Shown here: in pieces, positions 52,418 through 64,000 of the stretch
How the letters are laid out: each line of letters opens with the position of its first letter
How positions within the stretch are numbered: the first letter of the stretch is position 1
Assembly (NCBI GenBank): GCA_033398695.1
Contig: CM065818.1
Location: 52,546,001 to 52,610,000 of the forward strand
Reading direction: 5' to 3'
Length of the DNA: 64,000 nucleotides
Origin: Orobanche coerulescens
Lineage: Eukaryota; Streptophyta; Magnoliopsida; Lamiales; Orobanchaceae
Notes under the pieces: generated by a model
What the model was told of the DNA's origin: nothing
Databases searched by the model: none
The model's input: only the letters and a program-made list of their open reading frames with translations
Made by a program: the position numbers and the translations under genes

Positions 52418-53986
52418 TGTTGGGATTCGGTGCCTAAAACGAAGGCCCAACGGAAGCGGTAAAATGAAAATTAATTTGATCCGAATCCCTATGAGGATCG
52501 ATCGAGCTTTGTGTATACGAATATTAAACGAAACACAAGAAATACAAGAAACATACCCTTGTAGTCCATTGATTTGAATGGTGTCCTTCTCTTGAGCTAT
52601 TCCCCAGGCTTTAGTTGATTTCCCTACGATCCAAACGCTCCAAGCTCTTGGATGATCCAACGCTAAAAGCACCATGTCTCTAATTTCCACGCGCCGGAGA
52701 AACGAACGGAACGACGATCACCTTGCTATCCTCCAAGGTTACGGCTAGAGCTAGGATGATGAAGCTTTCGATTGTGATTATAGCACTCTAAGTGTATAAC
52801 TCACTATCTCTCTTTGATTTCTTGATTTTTCTCCAAGAACCACCAAGAAGAAATGAAGAAGAAGATGAATACAATTGAGAAAACTATTTTGTCTCTCTCA
52901 CACATGAACTTACGGATCGAATGGCCTTCAAGAGTGAGGAGTGGTCTTCATTTTATTCTTCTTACTTTATGGACCAAATCACCTAATATCATATCTAATA
53001 TAATATTATCCCCTTGGTGGCCATATGTCTTCCACCTAACAAGGAGAAGACCAAGACCAAGACCGTGAGTCCAAACAGATAAACTCTGATTCCGTTCCGA
53101 TGTATTATATCAATTAATTAATCCAATTAATTAATCATATCGAATACATAATAACATAATTAATTTCTCCATGAAATAATTATATTCACGAATTAAATTA
53201 ATCACCCAGTAATTTATTTAATTTATTAGGTCATAGATTAATTTATCCAATAAATCAATATAGACATCTAATGTCCCAATTAATTAGATATTCAATATCT
53301 AATATTCATAATGAGAGAATAAGCTCGATTCATTCCGTTGTCAATCCTATTGCATGACTCGGTAGTCCCGTCTCAGTCAGCAATGGGAGGAACCAAAGAA
53401 TAGTAGCACCACCTAGCCAGCCTGGTGGCCTACACTGTACCACAACTGAGAACGAATGATTGGGATCATTCAAGCACCATTCTGTCGTGAATACCAATAA
53501 ACATATAAACCCTTCTTTCAAATGTCCCGATCAAGTTATTAGGTCACGGTCAGTCAAACCCTATCTGTACTTGACCCTATGCATGAGTTAATGCAAATCG
53601 AGATCATCGAGCTCTCGTGTATCCAATACAACTAGCTCCAATGCTTTGGCCAAAGACTTATGATTGCATCTGCTAATAATCGCATAGGACATATAACCTG
53701 TTCACTTACAGGAGAAAGAATTATATCTTGGTATTCAGTAGGACCTGCTACTTCCCGTCAAGACGCACGTCGAGGTTGACCACCACCTTTCGGTTTACAG
53801 GGTCGAACTACTATAATGAAAATCTTGATGTCACAAGCACATCCCTACTAAATCCTCAAGTCGAAGGTTCACGAATACCTATCACAACCTTTCGATTTCG
53901 TCATTGACTGTCCTAGAGTGAAATCCGTATGACGAATCGAGGGTGAGTCGGTTTGAGTATACTAATACAATTAGCATACCTATAAT
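52418..53986 (+). repeat. Family X copia LTR, plus orientation (partial)
   Basis: Starts TGTTGGGATTCGGTGCC and runs through the same sequence as the minus-strand LTRs at 33155-34968 and 37080-48128. Cut at 53987 by the family E copia. Five bases before it are TATAT. Whether it is solo or belongs to an element cannot be told. Confidence 0.8.
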
Positions 53987-55048
53987 TGTTGGAGCACTAT
54001 TGGTCGGTATCGCCGTTTGGAGATAGTGTTGTGAAACTCTTTTCCATTGCGGAAGCAATTTAAGTAAATTGCAGAAAATAAATCGACACAAGGATTTATA
54101 GAGGTTCGGCTATTAACGAAGCCTACGTCCTCTCTCGGTATATTTTTGAGTAGGATGAAGATCAACCTCTGCACCTCTCTTCTATTAGTCGAGGGATAAC
54201 TGTTACAAACTTGTCTTCTATCGGTCCAAGTTAAACCGTACAATCTCTCTTCTATCGGTCGAGATATTACCGTTTGTACTTGTCTTTGTATCGGTCCAAG
54301 TAAAACCATTTTCCTTTTATATTGGACAAGGAATCAACCACTCTAGCTTTCTGTGGGTACTAGATAAACCTCACTTAGATATCGATTGCGATTCTAACAA
54401 TGTCGGATCCTTGATCCTAATAACACCGAATCCAATCGTATCTTTTCTTTTATCTCTCGTGTATGTGTTGAATGTATAAACACTCAAACTATCAATATAA
54501 GCACAATTTGTTGTGTGATGAATACCATTAGAAATGGTATTTATAGGCATTTCTCTTCCAACTAGCCGTTAGCTTTCTGACACTTCATTACGTATGCTAT
54601 CACTCATATATTACGTATGTTAAGTCCATTACGTACGTTAACCCCTTCTGGTTACGTACGCTACGTTCTTCACAGAATAGTCCAGTAGCCTTCGTCTTTA
54701 CCATTACGTACGTTAGTCTGTTCCCATTACGTACGTTAAGTATACGTCATTGCTGACGTCATATGTCCGTTGTAGCTTTTCTGACTTTGACTCTTCCAAC
54801 ATTCATCTAGTTTGAACTCTGAACACTTCTTTACGTACGTTGTATCACTTCGCTTATGTACGATATATTCAAAAGCTTACGTACGTTATACCACATAGGT
54901 TTACGTAAGTTAGCCTATATGAAAAACCGTCCAGATTGTCGTCTTGCACTCCCTCGTTGTTTTGCTTCGCCTCTTTGTTGGTTTGTTTTGTTTAGCAATT
55001 TAATCATCAAAACTCTATTAAAGAATATGTGGGATAAATATTCCAACA
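53987..55048 (-). repeat. 3' LTR of family E, long form (1,062 bases)
   Basis: On the plus strand it reads TGTTGGAGCACTATTGG to ATATTCCAACA. Minus-strand order: palindrome cluster (54915 down to 54590), then TATAAATA (54545-54538), then the transcribed part. It has no coding content. Several short C-T-C-T-T-C-T-A-T repeats with ATCGGTC lie around 54170-54300. Confidence 0.82.
54590..54915 (-). promoter_or_regulatory. ACGTACGT palindrome cluster upstream of TATA in a copia LTR
   Basis: About ten sites such as ATTACGTACGTTAA, GTTACGTACGCTAC and TTTACGTACGTTG, some decayed. They lie directly upstream, on the minus strand, of TATAAATA at 54545-54538. This is the same arrangement as in the gypsy LTRs, though copia and gypsy are unrelated in their LTRs. 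Confidence 0.72.
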
Positions 55049-55763
55049 ATATCTCCCCTTTTGATGATTACAAAACAACCCTTGAATTGGATAAAATCTG
55101 CAGAAATAAAATATATGTATATTATACGAATCAAAGTTTTCAGCTTTGATCATTTCGTTAGTCTCTACGATTTTTCTTTTCTTGTCATTTTCGACTTCTC
55201 CGTTTCTCCCCCTTTTTGTATACTTTTCTTTTCTCCTTTTCGACTTCTTCGATTTTAATATTTTTCAATTTCTTCGTCTTTTCTTTTCTCCTCTTTATTT
55301 TGCATTTTTATTTTTCTCGTCATTCTTCCATGACGCTTTTTATCAATTCAACTCTTTTCTCCCCTTTTCATATTCAGCAAAAAGTGTAATAGAAACGAAT
55401 AATAAATACCAAATTGATGTATATAAAAAATATGCGATACCAATTGATGAATATAACTATATGCATTAAGAAGGGTATAACTCCCCCTGACAAAAATATT
55501 CGTTAAAAATATACTCCCCTGAGAAAAATATAAATTGTTGAAAATTAATTTTTGGAGATCCAACCGATACTCGGGTTTTTTTTTGAAACATAGATGATAT
55601 TTGAAATAATTGTTTATTTAGGAACCCAAATCTTTTTAATTTTAATCGTCTGTCTTGGGCTTTTATATTTTGAAATATGGTGCCCAATTTTCCAATATTT
55701 TTCGCAATGGGGTATTTTCAAGTTCACGGATTCGGTTTTAAAATTTTGTTTTAATCCCAACCC
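55049..55763 (-). other. 3' interior of family E long copy
   Basis: Matches 49230-49793: PPT next to the LTR, a purine-rich stretch on the minus strand, and repeated AGGGGGAG-type runs near 55480-55520. No coding content beyond a degraded gag tail. Confidence 0.55.
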
Positions 55764-56060
55764 TTATTTGTTCAACGTAAATTTTTGAACCGAGAGCATT
55801 TGTTCAAATTTCTCGTTTCCACACGAGAATTTCTTTGTTAAATCTTTGAGCTCGGTTTGACTTTTTAAAATATCATTCTTCAAAATATTTTCGTTTTCAA
55901 CGCATTTTGAATGATCGGTCTCGATAAATTTTCCCTTTTCAAGAATTTTGGAATTTTCAATTTCCAATGATTTATTTTTATATTTAAGGGATTTTATTTC
56001 CGATAAAGCATTTTGATAATCCGTATGCAATAGTGCAAATGCTTTAAATAATTGATCGTG
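55764..56060 (-). pseudogene. gag: Copia gag C-terminal fragment, family E
   Basis: Encodes FALLHTDYQNALSEIKSL, then KGKFIETDHSKCVENENILK and FSCGNEKFEQMLSVQKF, clearly the same coiled-coil gag tail as at 49794-50200. Cut by the gypsy LTR at 56065. Confidence 0.85.
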
Positions 56061-56969
56061 AGAGTGTAACACCCCCGATAATTCAGGAATATTACAGCGC
56101 CGTAAATCCTTTACATAAGAATTTACAAGGCTGATTAAAAGAAAAGATGATAACAGATACCGCTTTATGAAATTGCTGAAGTAAAATACAACCGTCTGGT
56201 TCAAAAACCGAAATACAAATATCCAATGAAGAGTTATTATTACATCACTAAAATCCAAACATTATAAACGGACGACGTACTCGAGTACTTAATGAAATAA
56301 CCAACAAATAACAGACAGTAAACCCGGCTGGAACATCACTTTGCGCCCTCGTCGTCATGCATCTCCAGTGGTTGTTTCCCCGCTCTCCTGGATCCTGAAC
56401 AAACACAATGTTCACCCCCGAAGGGGTTAGCACAACGATGCTAGTACAAGTACAATAATCATACAGCAGTGATATAATGAACAATTATATCATAACAAGT
56501 TTCTCCAACGAGAATATCCACAACACATATCATATCATAACAGTTTCAACATACTGGTGGTATTCCAACGATCCAGCGCACACAGCTATAAATTCCCATG
56601 ATGATCCCGTCGGACCAACACATGGTGGAACTACCTGTCCAACGATTCAGCGCACACAGCTATAGACTCCCATGATGATTCCCGTCGGATCAACTCATGG
56701 TGGACATATATTCACAACATATTTACACGATACAATCACATCATAATTGTCATAATATAAACAATTCTAATTAGAGTACTTGACTCGATTAGAAGACAGA
56801 ACAATACTTCCACGAAAACGATACACTCGAAGGTCGCCCCTCTCGATCAATCACGTAGCAAAGTTCGAACCTTAAATAAGAGAAATAACATGGAATTCAT
56901 CTTAGGTCGAACGAACATCTAACCATCCAAATTACGGTTGAAAGCCCACAAAACAAAAACTGTCTGACT

Positions 56970-57160
56970 TACATAACGAACGTTACATGTCCTCTGTAAC
57001 GTACGTTAGACTTACTCGTTAGCGTACGTAAACTATGAATTCTAGCGTACGTTAACCATATACTGAAAGTTCCTCTCGTACATTACATACCAGACGTAAC
57101 GTACGTTAATAACATAATATAACGTACGTTAATTGTCAAACTTAACGTACGTTAAACATG
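56970..57160 (-). promoter_or_regulatory. Second ACGTACGT palindrome cluster inside the transcribed part of the LTR
   Basis: Seven sites (for example TAACGTACGTTA, TAGCGTACGTTAA, TTAACGTACGTTAA) lie about 850 bases downstream of the presumed TATA box. Copy 1 at 2005-4430 has no such second cluster. Confidence 0.6.
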
Positions 57161-58009
57161 TATGTCAGTTTCTCACTGGGCAGCTGACTGCCTCGATTAG
57201 TGACAAAGTATTACGAAATCCTTAGTGAGTAACCTAATATACCTTCAGATATATATAGATCATACTCATGAATGATCTACGGATTAATATCTTCAATTCC
57301 AAGGATACGAACATCATCGTATTACAATTCTCAATCTTGATTGTAATACCCATGCAAGATTCGATTGATCTAAGGTTGATATAACAGGTCTAATATCGCC
57401 ATTAAATCCAGGCTTATATTGAAAGTGAACTACTTATTCCATCTATGCAAGTAAGATTACAACTATGATGATTCTTTCCAAAATCCATATAGTAAAGATG
57501 GAAATCGGCACTAAGTCTACGATCAAAATGACGATAACATTTGATACGGTTTACAATCCACTATTCTTATCTTTGTCACAACAAGGTTCAACTTCGGTGT
57601 TCTAAACCATAATAATTCGATCATCATAGTTTAAATATGATACTAGGTCGCATATATCATCAAAGTGATCTACTATTCTTGGTAGTGTGATCATATTGTC
57701 TTTAACAACAGAATAACAAAGTTGGAAGTAGTATAACATACCTTAAGAGGAAGAAAATACTGAGACTATAAGTAAAATCCAACTCCGGTTGCTTCAACGC
57801 CGACTTGTGATGGTTTCTACTCCAAAATCCAATATAAGTTGTCTTCAATGATCAAGTAGTGTCATAAGATCTCAATGATTCAGTGACAAATGATCTAAAG
57901 GTGTTAAAAGGGGCTGGAATTCTTCTGGGGACGAATATGGTGAAGTTTAGGGGCAAAAGGACGAGCTGAAATGAAATGGGGTGCTCCTCCTTTTATAATT
58001 TTCTGAGTG

Positions 58010-58360
58010 TTACGTATGCTAGGACTTTTTCATAACGTACGTTATCGTTCAAAATAGTTCACTGTCTTGTTTCTGGACTTCATTACATACGCTACATTAA
58101 TCGTGTTACGTACGTAACCCATATAATTTACGTACGCTACCTGATGCCCATAACGTACGTTAAAGTCCATTGACTTAAAAAGTGTCCAGGTTCATGCCGT
58201 GCGAATCTGGCGGGTATCTTGGTCGAGCCCACCCACATGTACCCCATGTGCTAGCCGGCCTACCCAATAATTGACCGCATTACGTACGCTACACTTCATT
58301 CGTAGCATACGTTAACATTAACAGGTTACGTACGTTAAGTTACAGTCTTAACGTACGTAA
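58010..58360 (-). promoter_or_regulatory. ACGTACGT palindrome cluster upstream of TATAAAAGG (family A copy 2)
   Basis: About ten sites including TAACGTACGTTAA, TTACGTACGTAA and TTAACGTACGTAA, followed on the minus strand by TATAAAAGG at 57996-57988. Confidence 0.74.
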
Positions 58361-58519
58361 CCACGTATATGCATGGAGACAAATTTATATGTTTCTACAC
58401 CCATGTATAAAGATACAAATACGATAATGATCATACTCCATTATCAATATCATCATTCCCAAAATAATACAGGGTTCAATGTACAGATGAAATACACAGT
58501 AATAAATCCGGATATTACA

Positions 58520-58537
58520 TACTCTCCTACTAAAAAG
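58520..58537 (-). other. Polypurine tract, family A copy 2
   Basis: On the minus strand TTTTTAGTAGGAGAGTA directly precedes TGTAATATCC at 58519. Confidence 0.75.
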
Positions 58538-58554
58538 GAGTTTCGTCCCGAAAC

Positions 58555-61500
58555 TCAAGACGAAAATAACTCGGGATATCTAGTCTTCATATCAGCTTTC
58601 GTTTCCCAAGTGGCTTCTTCCACTCCGTGGCGTGACCATTGAACTTTGACCAAAACGATGGGTTTGTTCCTCAATTGTGTAACCCGACTCTCGAGTATCT
58701 TGACCGGTCTTTCTTCAAACATCCCATCTTGAGCGACTTCGATTTCCCCAAAATCAATGACATGACTAGGGTCGGGTATATATCTCCGTAACTGGGATAC
58801 GTGGAATACGTTATGAACATGGCTCAACGCCGGTGGCAATGCCAATCTGTATGCCAACTCTCCAACTCTCTCAAGGATCTCAAATGGTCCGATATATCTC
58901 GGACTCATCTTGCCTTTCCTTCCGAAACTAAAGGTTCCCCGAATAGGAGAAACCTTCAAAAGTACATGGTCTCCAGTATTGAACTCCAATGGGCGACGGC
59001 GTACGTCCGCGTAGGATTTCTGGCGACTCTGGGCGGTCAACAGCCTTTTACGGATCAAGGCTATCTTCTCTCGAGTCTGCACGATCAACTCTGGTTCTGT
59101 TCCGATCAAGTCCGATGAATCGTCCCAGCATAGGGGCGATCTGCATCTCCTTCCGTATAATGCCTCAAACGGTGCCATCTTAATGGAAGCATGCCAACTA
59201 TTGTTGTAGGTAAATTCAATCAACGGTAGATGAACTTCCCAATTGTTTGACCAATCTAAGGCACAGGCCCTTAGCATGTCTTCCACCGTTTGTATAGTTC
59301 TCTCAGATTGTCCGTCAGTTTGCGGGTGATAAGCTGTACTGAAGTTCAATTCGGTCCCCAAGGCCTTATGAACTGCTTTCCAAAAGTGAGACACAAAACG
59401 GCCGTCTCGGTCAGAAACAATGGTCTTCGGCGTACCATGCAATCGAACTATCTCCGAAATAAATACTCGTGCCAACCTCTCTGGTCCCCACGTATCCTTA
59501 ATGCCTAGAAAATGAGCTGATTTGGTTAAACGATCAACTATCACCCAAATCATGTTCATTCCTGTCCTGGTTCTCGGCATATTAGTGATAAAGTCCATCG
59601 ATATGTCCTCCCACTTCCATTCAGGAATCGGGAGTGGCTTCAACATTCCGGCAGGCCGTTGATGCTCGATCTTAACCTGTTGACAAGTCAAGCATTTCGA
59701 AACATAGCCCGCTACATCTTTCTTCATGTTGCCCCACCAGAAATTTTGCTTCAAGTCCTTATACATTTTACTGGTGCCTGGGTGGATAGAATAGGGTGAA
59801 CTGTGAGCTTCCTTCATAATCATCTGTTTCAGAATATCGATATCAGGAACGCAGAGTCGGTTCTGGAATCTCAAAATTCCATCATCATGAATTAGGAATC
59901 CGGGTGCCTTTTCCTTGATTACTTCATCACGTAACCGAATCATCAGAGGATCATCCGCCTGTCTGGATTTGATTTCTTTGGTTAATGATGAAGTTATCTC
60001 CATCACGCACAGTTGACCTTGAACTCTTTGTAACCACACTTCAATTCCTTCACGAATCATCTCTCGTTGACGGCTAAGTTGGGAGGTCAGCGTCTCCAGC
60101 ATCTGAATAGAAACAGGCTTGCGGCTAAGTGCATCGGCCACTACATTTGCTTTGCCTGGATGATATAAAATCTCCAAGTCATAGTCTTTAATCAGTTCTA
60201 ACCATCTTCTTTGCCGCATGTTTAATTCTTTCTGACTGAATATGTACTTGAGACTCTTGTGATCCGTAAAGATTTGACAGTGAGTCCCGTACAGATAATG
60301 CCTCCAGATCTTCAAGGCAAAAACCACTGCTGCTAGCTCCAAATCATGCGTTGGCTAATTTACTTCATAAGGTTTCAACTGTCGTGACGCATAAGCGATC
60401 ACCTTATCATTCTGCATCAATACGCACCCGAGTCCTTGGTTCGAAGCATCACTGTAAATTATAAATCCTCCAGTTCCCTATGGAAGCGATAGAATCGGTG
60501 CCGTCGTCAATCTCTTCTTTAATTCATCAAAGCTAACCTGACACAACTCATTCCACTCAAACTTTTGAGTTTTCTGCAAGAGTCGAGTAAGTGGGCGGGA
60601 AATTTTGGAAAACCCTTCCACGAACCGACGATAATTCCCAGCGAGTCCTAAGAAACTTCGGACTTCTTTCACATTCTTTGGAGGCTTCCAATCCATAATT
60701 GCTTCGATCTTCTGCGGATCTACTCGGACTCCTTCAGCTGACACCACATGGCCGAGGAACATTACTTCTTTTAGCCAGAATTCACACTTAGAAAGTTTGG
60801 CGTACAATTGCTCGCTTCTCAAAATTTCCAATACAATCCGCAAATGTTGCGCATGTTCTTCCGGGTTCTTAGAATATACCAGAATATCATCAATGAACAC
60901 GACCACAAATTTATCCAAATATTCGATGAACACTCGGTTCATCAACTGCATGAATACAGCAGGCGCATTAGTGAGACCAAATGGCATCACTACAAACTCA
61001 TAGTGTCCATAGCGAGTTCTAAATGCTGACTTTGGAACATCAGATTCCTTAATCCTCAGCTGATGGTATCCTGATCTTAGATCGATTTTTGAGAACACTG
61101 TTGCTCCTTGCAACTGGTCAAACAGATCATCAATCCGTGGCAACGGATACTTGTTCTTAATCGTCATCTTGTTTAGCTCTCGGTAGTCAATACACAGTCG
61201 AAGCGATCCATCCTTCTTTCAAACAAAAAGAACTGGCGCTCCACAAGGTGAAACGCTTGGCTGAATATAGCCTTTGTCCAGTAATTCCTCCAGTTGCTTC
61301 TTCAGTTCGTACATCTCCGTAGGTGCCATGCGATACGGCGCCTTAGAAATTGGTGTAGCTCCGGGTTCCAGCTCAATCGTGAATTCTACGTCCCGTCGTG
61401 GAGGTAGTCCAGGTAACTCGTCAGGAAATACATCTGGGAATTCATTCACAATAGGAATGGATGAAAGTTCCACAATTTCATCTTCTTTCTTCATTACATA

Positions 61501-61968
61501 ACACCAGTACCCGATACAGCCCTGTTTCAACAATTTTACAGCTTTCATTGCTTTGATCAACTTTCCTGAGCTTCCTGGTTTCCATCCTTCAAACAGTACT
61601 TCGAAGCCATCATCAGCGATCAGCGAAATATTACTCCTTCGGTAATTTACAATTGCTCCATATCGATTAAGCCAATCGTCTCCGAGTATTAGGTCATCTC
61701 CTTGCATTTCTATCACAATTAGGTTTGAGAGCCATTTCCTACCCCCAAATAATACAGGAAAATCTCTAGTCTCTAAGTTCCCAACAATCCTCTCTCCACT
61801 CGGTAAACCAACAACATAAGGTTCACAAGTATGAAAACCAGAAATATTCAAACGATTTACACAAGACAAAGATATAAAAGAATGCGTAGCTCCTGTATCG
61901 AATAAAACGCTAACTGGTTGGGAAAGAATGCGGGCCGATGCACGATGCGGCGGCGGCATCACGATCAT
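58555..61968 (-). pseudogene. pol: Gypsy pol: protease to chromodomain, family A copy 2
   Basis: One minus-strand frame. Protease has LFDTGATHSF near 61905. RT has FIDDILVYS at about 60897. RNase H follows ([17 protein letters not shown]). Integrase has intact HHCC elements ([18 protein letters not shown]) and [12 protein letters not shown]...QTDGQSER. The chromodomain ([13 protein letters not shown]) ends at 58555. Three in-frame stops break it: TGA 61219-61221 (CGG or CGA-type Arg in the others), TAG 60478-60480 and TAG 60355-60357 (Tyr in the others). Catalytic residues are otherwise kept. Confidence 0.94.
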
Positions 61969-63214
61969 CTGTCCTCCTCATCTCATACAGGCGTGGGGGA
62001 ACAGATCCGGCACTCGATGCCCCCTTTTGGTCCCATTGTCCTCTGCCTCGTCCACGGCCAAAATTTTGAGGCATCTGAACACTTTGCTGCGTCTGTTGGA
62101 TACTAGCTTCCTTCTGAACTGGCTGTGATGAACGGGTTCCTTTGTATTTGGTGGCGTCCTTGCAGAACGTCGCACGGTGCCCTTCCTGTCCGCAGTCAAA
62201 ACATGTAACTGGGGTGCGCAAACAATCGCGCCAAAGGTGGCCTGGGCGACCACAATTAAAGCACTTCCTAGCTGTATCCGTCGTGGCTGACACTGTTCCG
62301 TAATTTTTTCCGTTCTTAGATGGGTGCGGAGGTTTCTTGAAAGAAAAAGAAGACTGGGCCTTGCGGGGCCCACTGCTCTTGTGCTCTGTAAAAGTACCAG
62401 AGACTTTCTGTTTCTTCGACTCCATAAACTTCTCCATTGCTGCTTCTTTAATTTCATACGCCAACGCCTTATCCTGGTATTGGCGGAGAGTGGTACATTT
62501 AAAACCGGACATGTACCTCTGGATTTCTGGTTTCATTCTCATTTCAAAATGAATCATCATTTACGCATCATTACGACGGATGTCGAACAAATGCTAATTC
62601 TTTGGTTAAACGTCTTAATCGTCTGGGATACGGGTTCATCGATGGTGAGCAGAGAAAAATTCTCGAATTTTGGCTTCCCTCACGGGACGAGGGCAATCGA
62701 GCCTCCATCATCATTTTAAATTCCGCCCAATCGGCATCATGATCTGCGGGTCGGATAGCTTCCCACCACTCGGATGCTTCTCCTGTCGAGAAATCTTGGG
62801 CAATAGGAGCTCCTGTCATTCGGGCAATTAATCCCAGCAAAAATTTTCTCCAGTTCCTTCAACCAATGGTCCCAAGTGCGAGTCTCGGAAAAGCCGTCAA
62901 ATTTGGGTGGTTGCATCTTTGCCACCTCTTGTAACCATCGGTCACCTCGATTTCCCATTTCTGGAATCCTTTGTTGTCCATCTCCCTGCTGAATTCCTGC
63001 CGCCACTTGCATTCGGTCCACGACCTGTGCGAACTGAGTCATCTGGTTCACGACTTGACGAAGGATTTCTGGTACACCAGGTTAGGTTCGTTATTGATGG
63101 ATTCTGCGGCTACTTTGAGCTATGACTAGCCTGATTAGAAGGCGACGCCTCCCTTTCAGCATTCCTTCATCCGCGTCCACGACCGCGACCACGTCCACGT
63201 CCGCCTCTCAACAT
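61910..63214 (-). pseudogene. gag: Gypsy gag, family A copy 2
   Basis: ATG at 63214-63212 follows a CTTACAG acceptor-like site by one base. An Arg/Gly repeat N-terminus runs into TGA at 63169-63167. Later pieces carry PPKFDGFSETRTWDHWLKEL, EASEWWEAIRP and HFEMRMKPEIQRYMSGFKC (gag domain), then CFNCGRPGHLWRDC and CFDCGQEGHRATFC (zinc knuckles) and a second (GR)n stretch. At least three frameshifts (near 62860, 62600 and 61970) separate the pieces. Confidence 0.9.
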
Positions 63215-63432
63215 ACTGTAAGCACAAGTACTTAATATATAGGAAACAACATTGTTCTAATGTTCAAGTATAAAGAGACACAACATGTAAAGAATGAGAT
63301 AGAGTTTAGGAACTTACAACCACCATTCGCATGAAGACGTAGGCAGTGCAGTGATGTCATTTACGGCCGATTACCTCAAAAGACATAAATGACCCCTATT
63401 TTAACCCAACGGCCAAGATATCCATAATCTTA
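63215..63432 (-). other. Leader of family A copy 2 with possible intron
   Basis: On the minus strand a donor-like GTAAGT (about 63318) and an acceptor TTACAG (ending 63216) bracket about 100 AT-rich bases just before the gag ATG. Confidence 0.45.
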
Positions 63433-63444
63433 GCTCCGATACCA
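63433..63444 (-). other. Primer binding site, initiator-Met type (family A copy 2)
   Basis: On the minus strand TGGTATCGGAGC starts five bases after the 5' LTR end at 63450. One difference from TGGTATCAGAGC. Confidence 0.85.
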
Positions 63445-63449
63445 TATTC

Positions 63450-64000
63450 TGTAACACCCCCGATATATTCAGGAATATTACAGCGCCGTAAATCCTTTAC
63501 ATAAGAATTTACAAGGCTGATTAAAAGAAAAGATGATAACAGATACCGCTTTATGAAATTGCTGAAGTAAAATACAATCGTCTGGTTCAAAAACCGAAAT
63601 ACAAATATCCAATGAAGAGTTATTATTACATCACTAAAATCCAAACATTATAAACGGACGACGTACTCGAGTACTTAATGAAATAACCAAAAAATAACAG
63701 AGAAACCCTACTGAACATCACTTTGCACCCTCGTCGTCATGCATCTCCGGTGGTTGTTTCCCGCTCTCTGGATCCTGAACAAACACAATGTTCACCCCCG
63801 AAGGGGTTAGCACAACGATGCTAGTACAAGTACAATAATCATATAATAGTGATATAATCAACAATTATATCATAACAAGTTTCTCCAACGAGAATATCCA
63901 CAACACATATCATATCATAACAGTTTCAACATACTGGTGGTATTCCAACGATCCAGCGCACACAGCTATAGATTCCCATGATGATCCCGTCGGACCAACA
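63450..64000 (-). repeat. 5' LTR of family A copy 2 (inner 551 bases only)
   Basis: Reads TGTAACACCCCCGATATATTC on the plus strand and matches 56065-56620 closely, including the hairpin (about 63795-63806) and the start of the tandem repeat. The rest is outside the window. Confidence 0.93.

Larger units (their letters stand above)
53987..56064 (-). mobile_element. Copia family E, long-LTR copy (partial)
   Basis: Minus-strand element: 3' LTR 53987-55048, PPT (AAAAGGGGAGATAT, plus 55049-55062 region), purine-rich interior, and the C-terminal part of gag up to 56064, where gypsy family A copy 2 is inserted. The remainder lies beyond the window. LTR ends and gag match the gag-only element at 48915. 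Confidence 0.8.
56065..58519 (-). repeat. 3' LTR of family A copy 2 (2,455 bases)
   Basis: On the minus strand it begins TGTAATATCCGG at 58519 and ends GGGGGTGTTACA at 56065. It has two palindrome clusters (58350-58010 upstream of TATAAAAGG at 57996-57988, and 57160-56970 downstream), tandem repeats near 56705-56560, and the hairpin CCCCTTCGGGGG (56426-56415). Confidence 0.93.
56065..64000 (-). mobile_element. Gypsy chromovirus, family A copy 2 (5' LTR runs out of the window)
   Basis: Minus-strand element: 5' LTR from beyond 64000 down to 63450, PBS, gag, protease, RT, RNase H, integrase, chromodomain, PPT, and 3' LTR 58519 down to 56065. Only the outer part of the 5' LTR and the target duplication are missing. 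It is inserted in the gag of family E copia. The overlapping 551 bases of the two LTRs are very similar. Confidence 0.94.

Overview
This is a plant nuclear genome window, probably from a flowering plant with a repeat-rich genome. The evidence is Ty3/gypsy chromoviruses with long LTRs, Ty1/copia elements of several types, a CACTA (En/Spm) DNA transposon with a spliced gene, and primer sites that match plant initiator-Met tRNA. The species cannot be told from this sequence. I found no host gene, tRNA, rRNA or CRISPR array. Nearly every base belongs to a mobile element.

The window reads as one nested stack. The backbone is a copia derivative (family X, about 33155-36505). On its left an env-bearing SIRE-like copia (29692-33154) sits in the X LTR. 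A CACTA transposon (about 4431-29691) sits in the SIRE-like 3' ORF. The CACTA was then hit by a family A gypsy element (ends 4430), a complete family D gypsy element (5997-16960, target duplication TACTG) and a family B solo LTR (18657-20686, duplication GATAT). On the right, a gypsy LTR (family C, from 36506) sits in the X leader. It carries an X solo LTR (37080-48128, duplication GTTAC) that itself holds a complete family B gypsy element (38761-47820, duplication GGTGA), then a gag-only copia (family E, 48915-51555), then another X LTR (52418-53986). That X LTR holds a longer family E copia (53987-56064), interrupted by a minus-strand family A gypsy element (56065 to beyond 64000).

The gypsy elements carry gag with two zinc knuckles, aspartic protease, reverse transcriptase, RNase H, integrase and a C-terminal chromodomain in Tekay/Del-like order. 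All are broken by stops or frameshifts. The CACTA gene keeps ten recognisable exons (plant transposase-24-like, DUF8039-like and Ulp1-like regions). Exons 2 to 8 are tandemly duplicated, and several introns are filled with degenerate GT repeats in which the duplication breakpoints lie.

The most unusual signal is a family of CG-rich palindromes (TTACGTACGTAA and the variants TTAGCGTACGCTAA, TTAGCGTGCGCTAA, TTACGGCCGTAA). They are clustered just upstream of TATA boxes in the LTRs of at least five families, covering both gypsy and copia. Within two of these families the palindrome type has switched between copies. The long gypsy LTRs also share splice-donor-like sites, including a GC-type GAGGCAAGT, and a C4/G4 hairpin. 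Boundaries and exon junctions were placed by eye.
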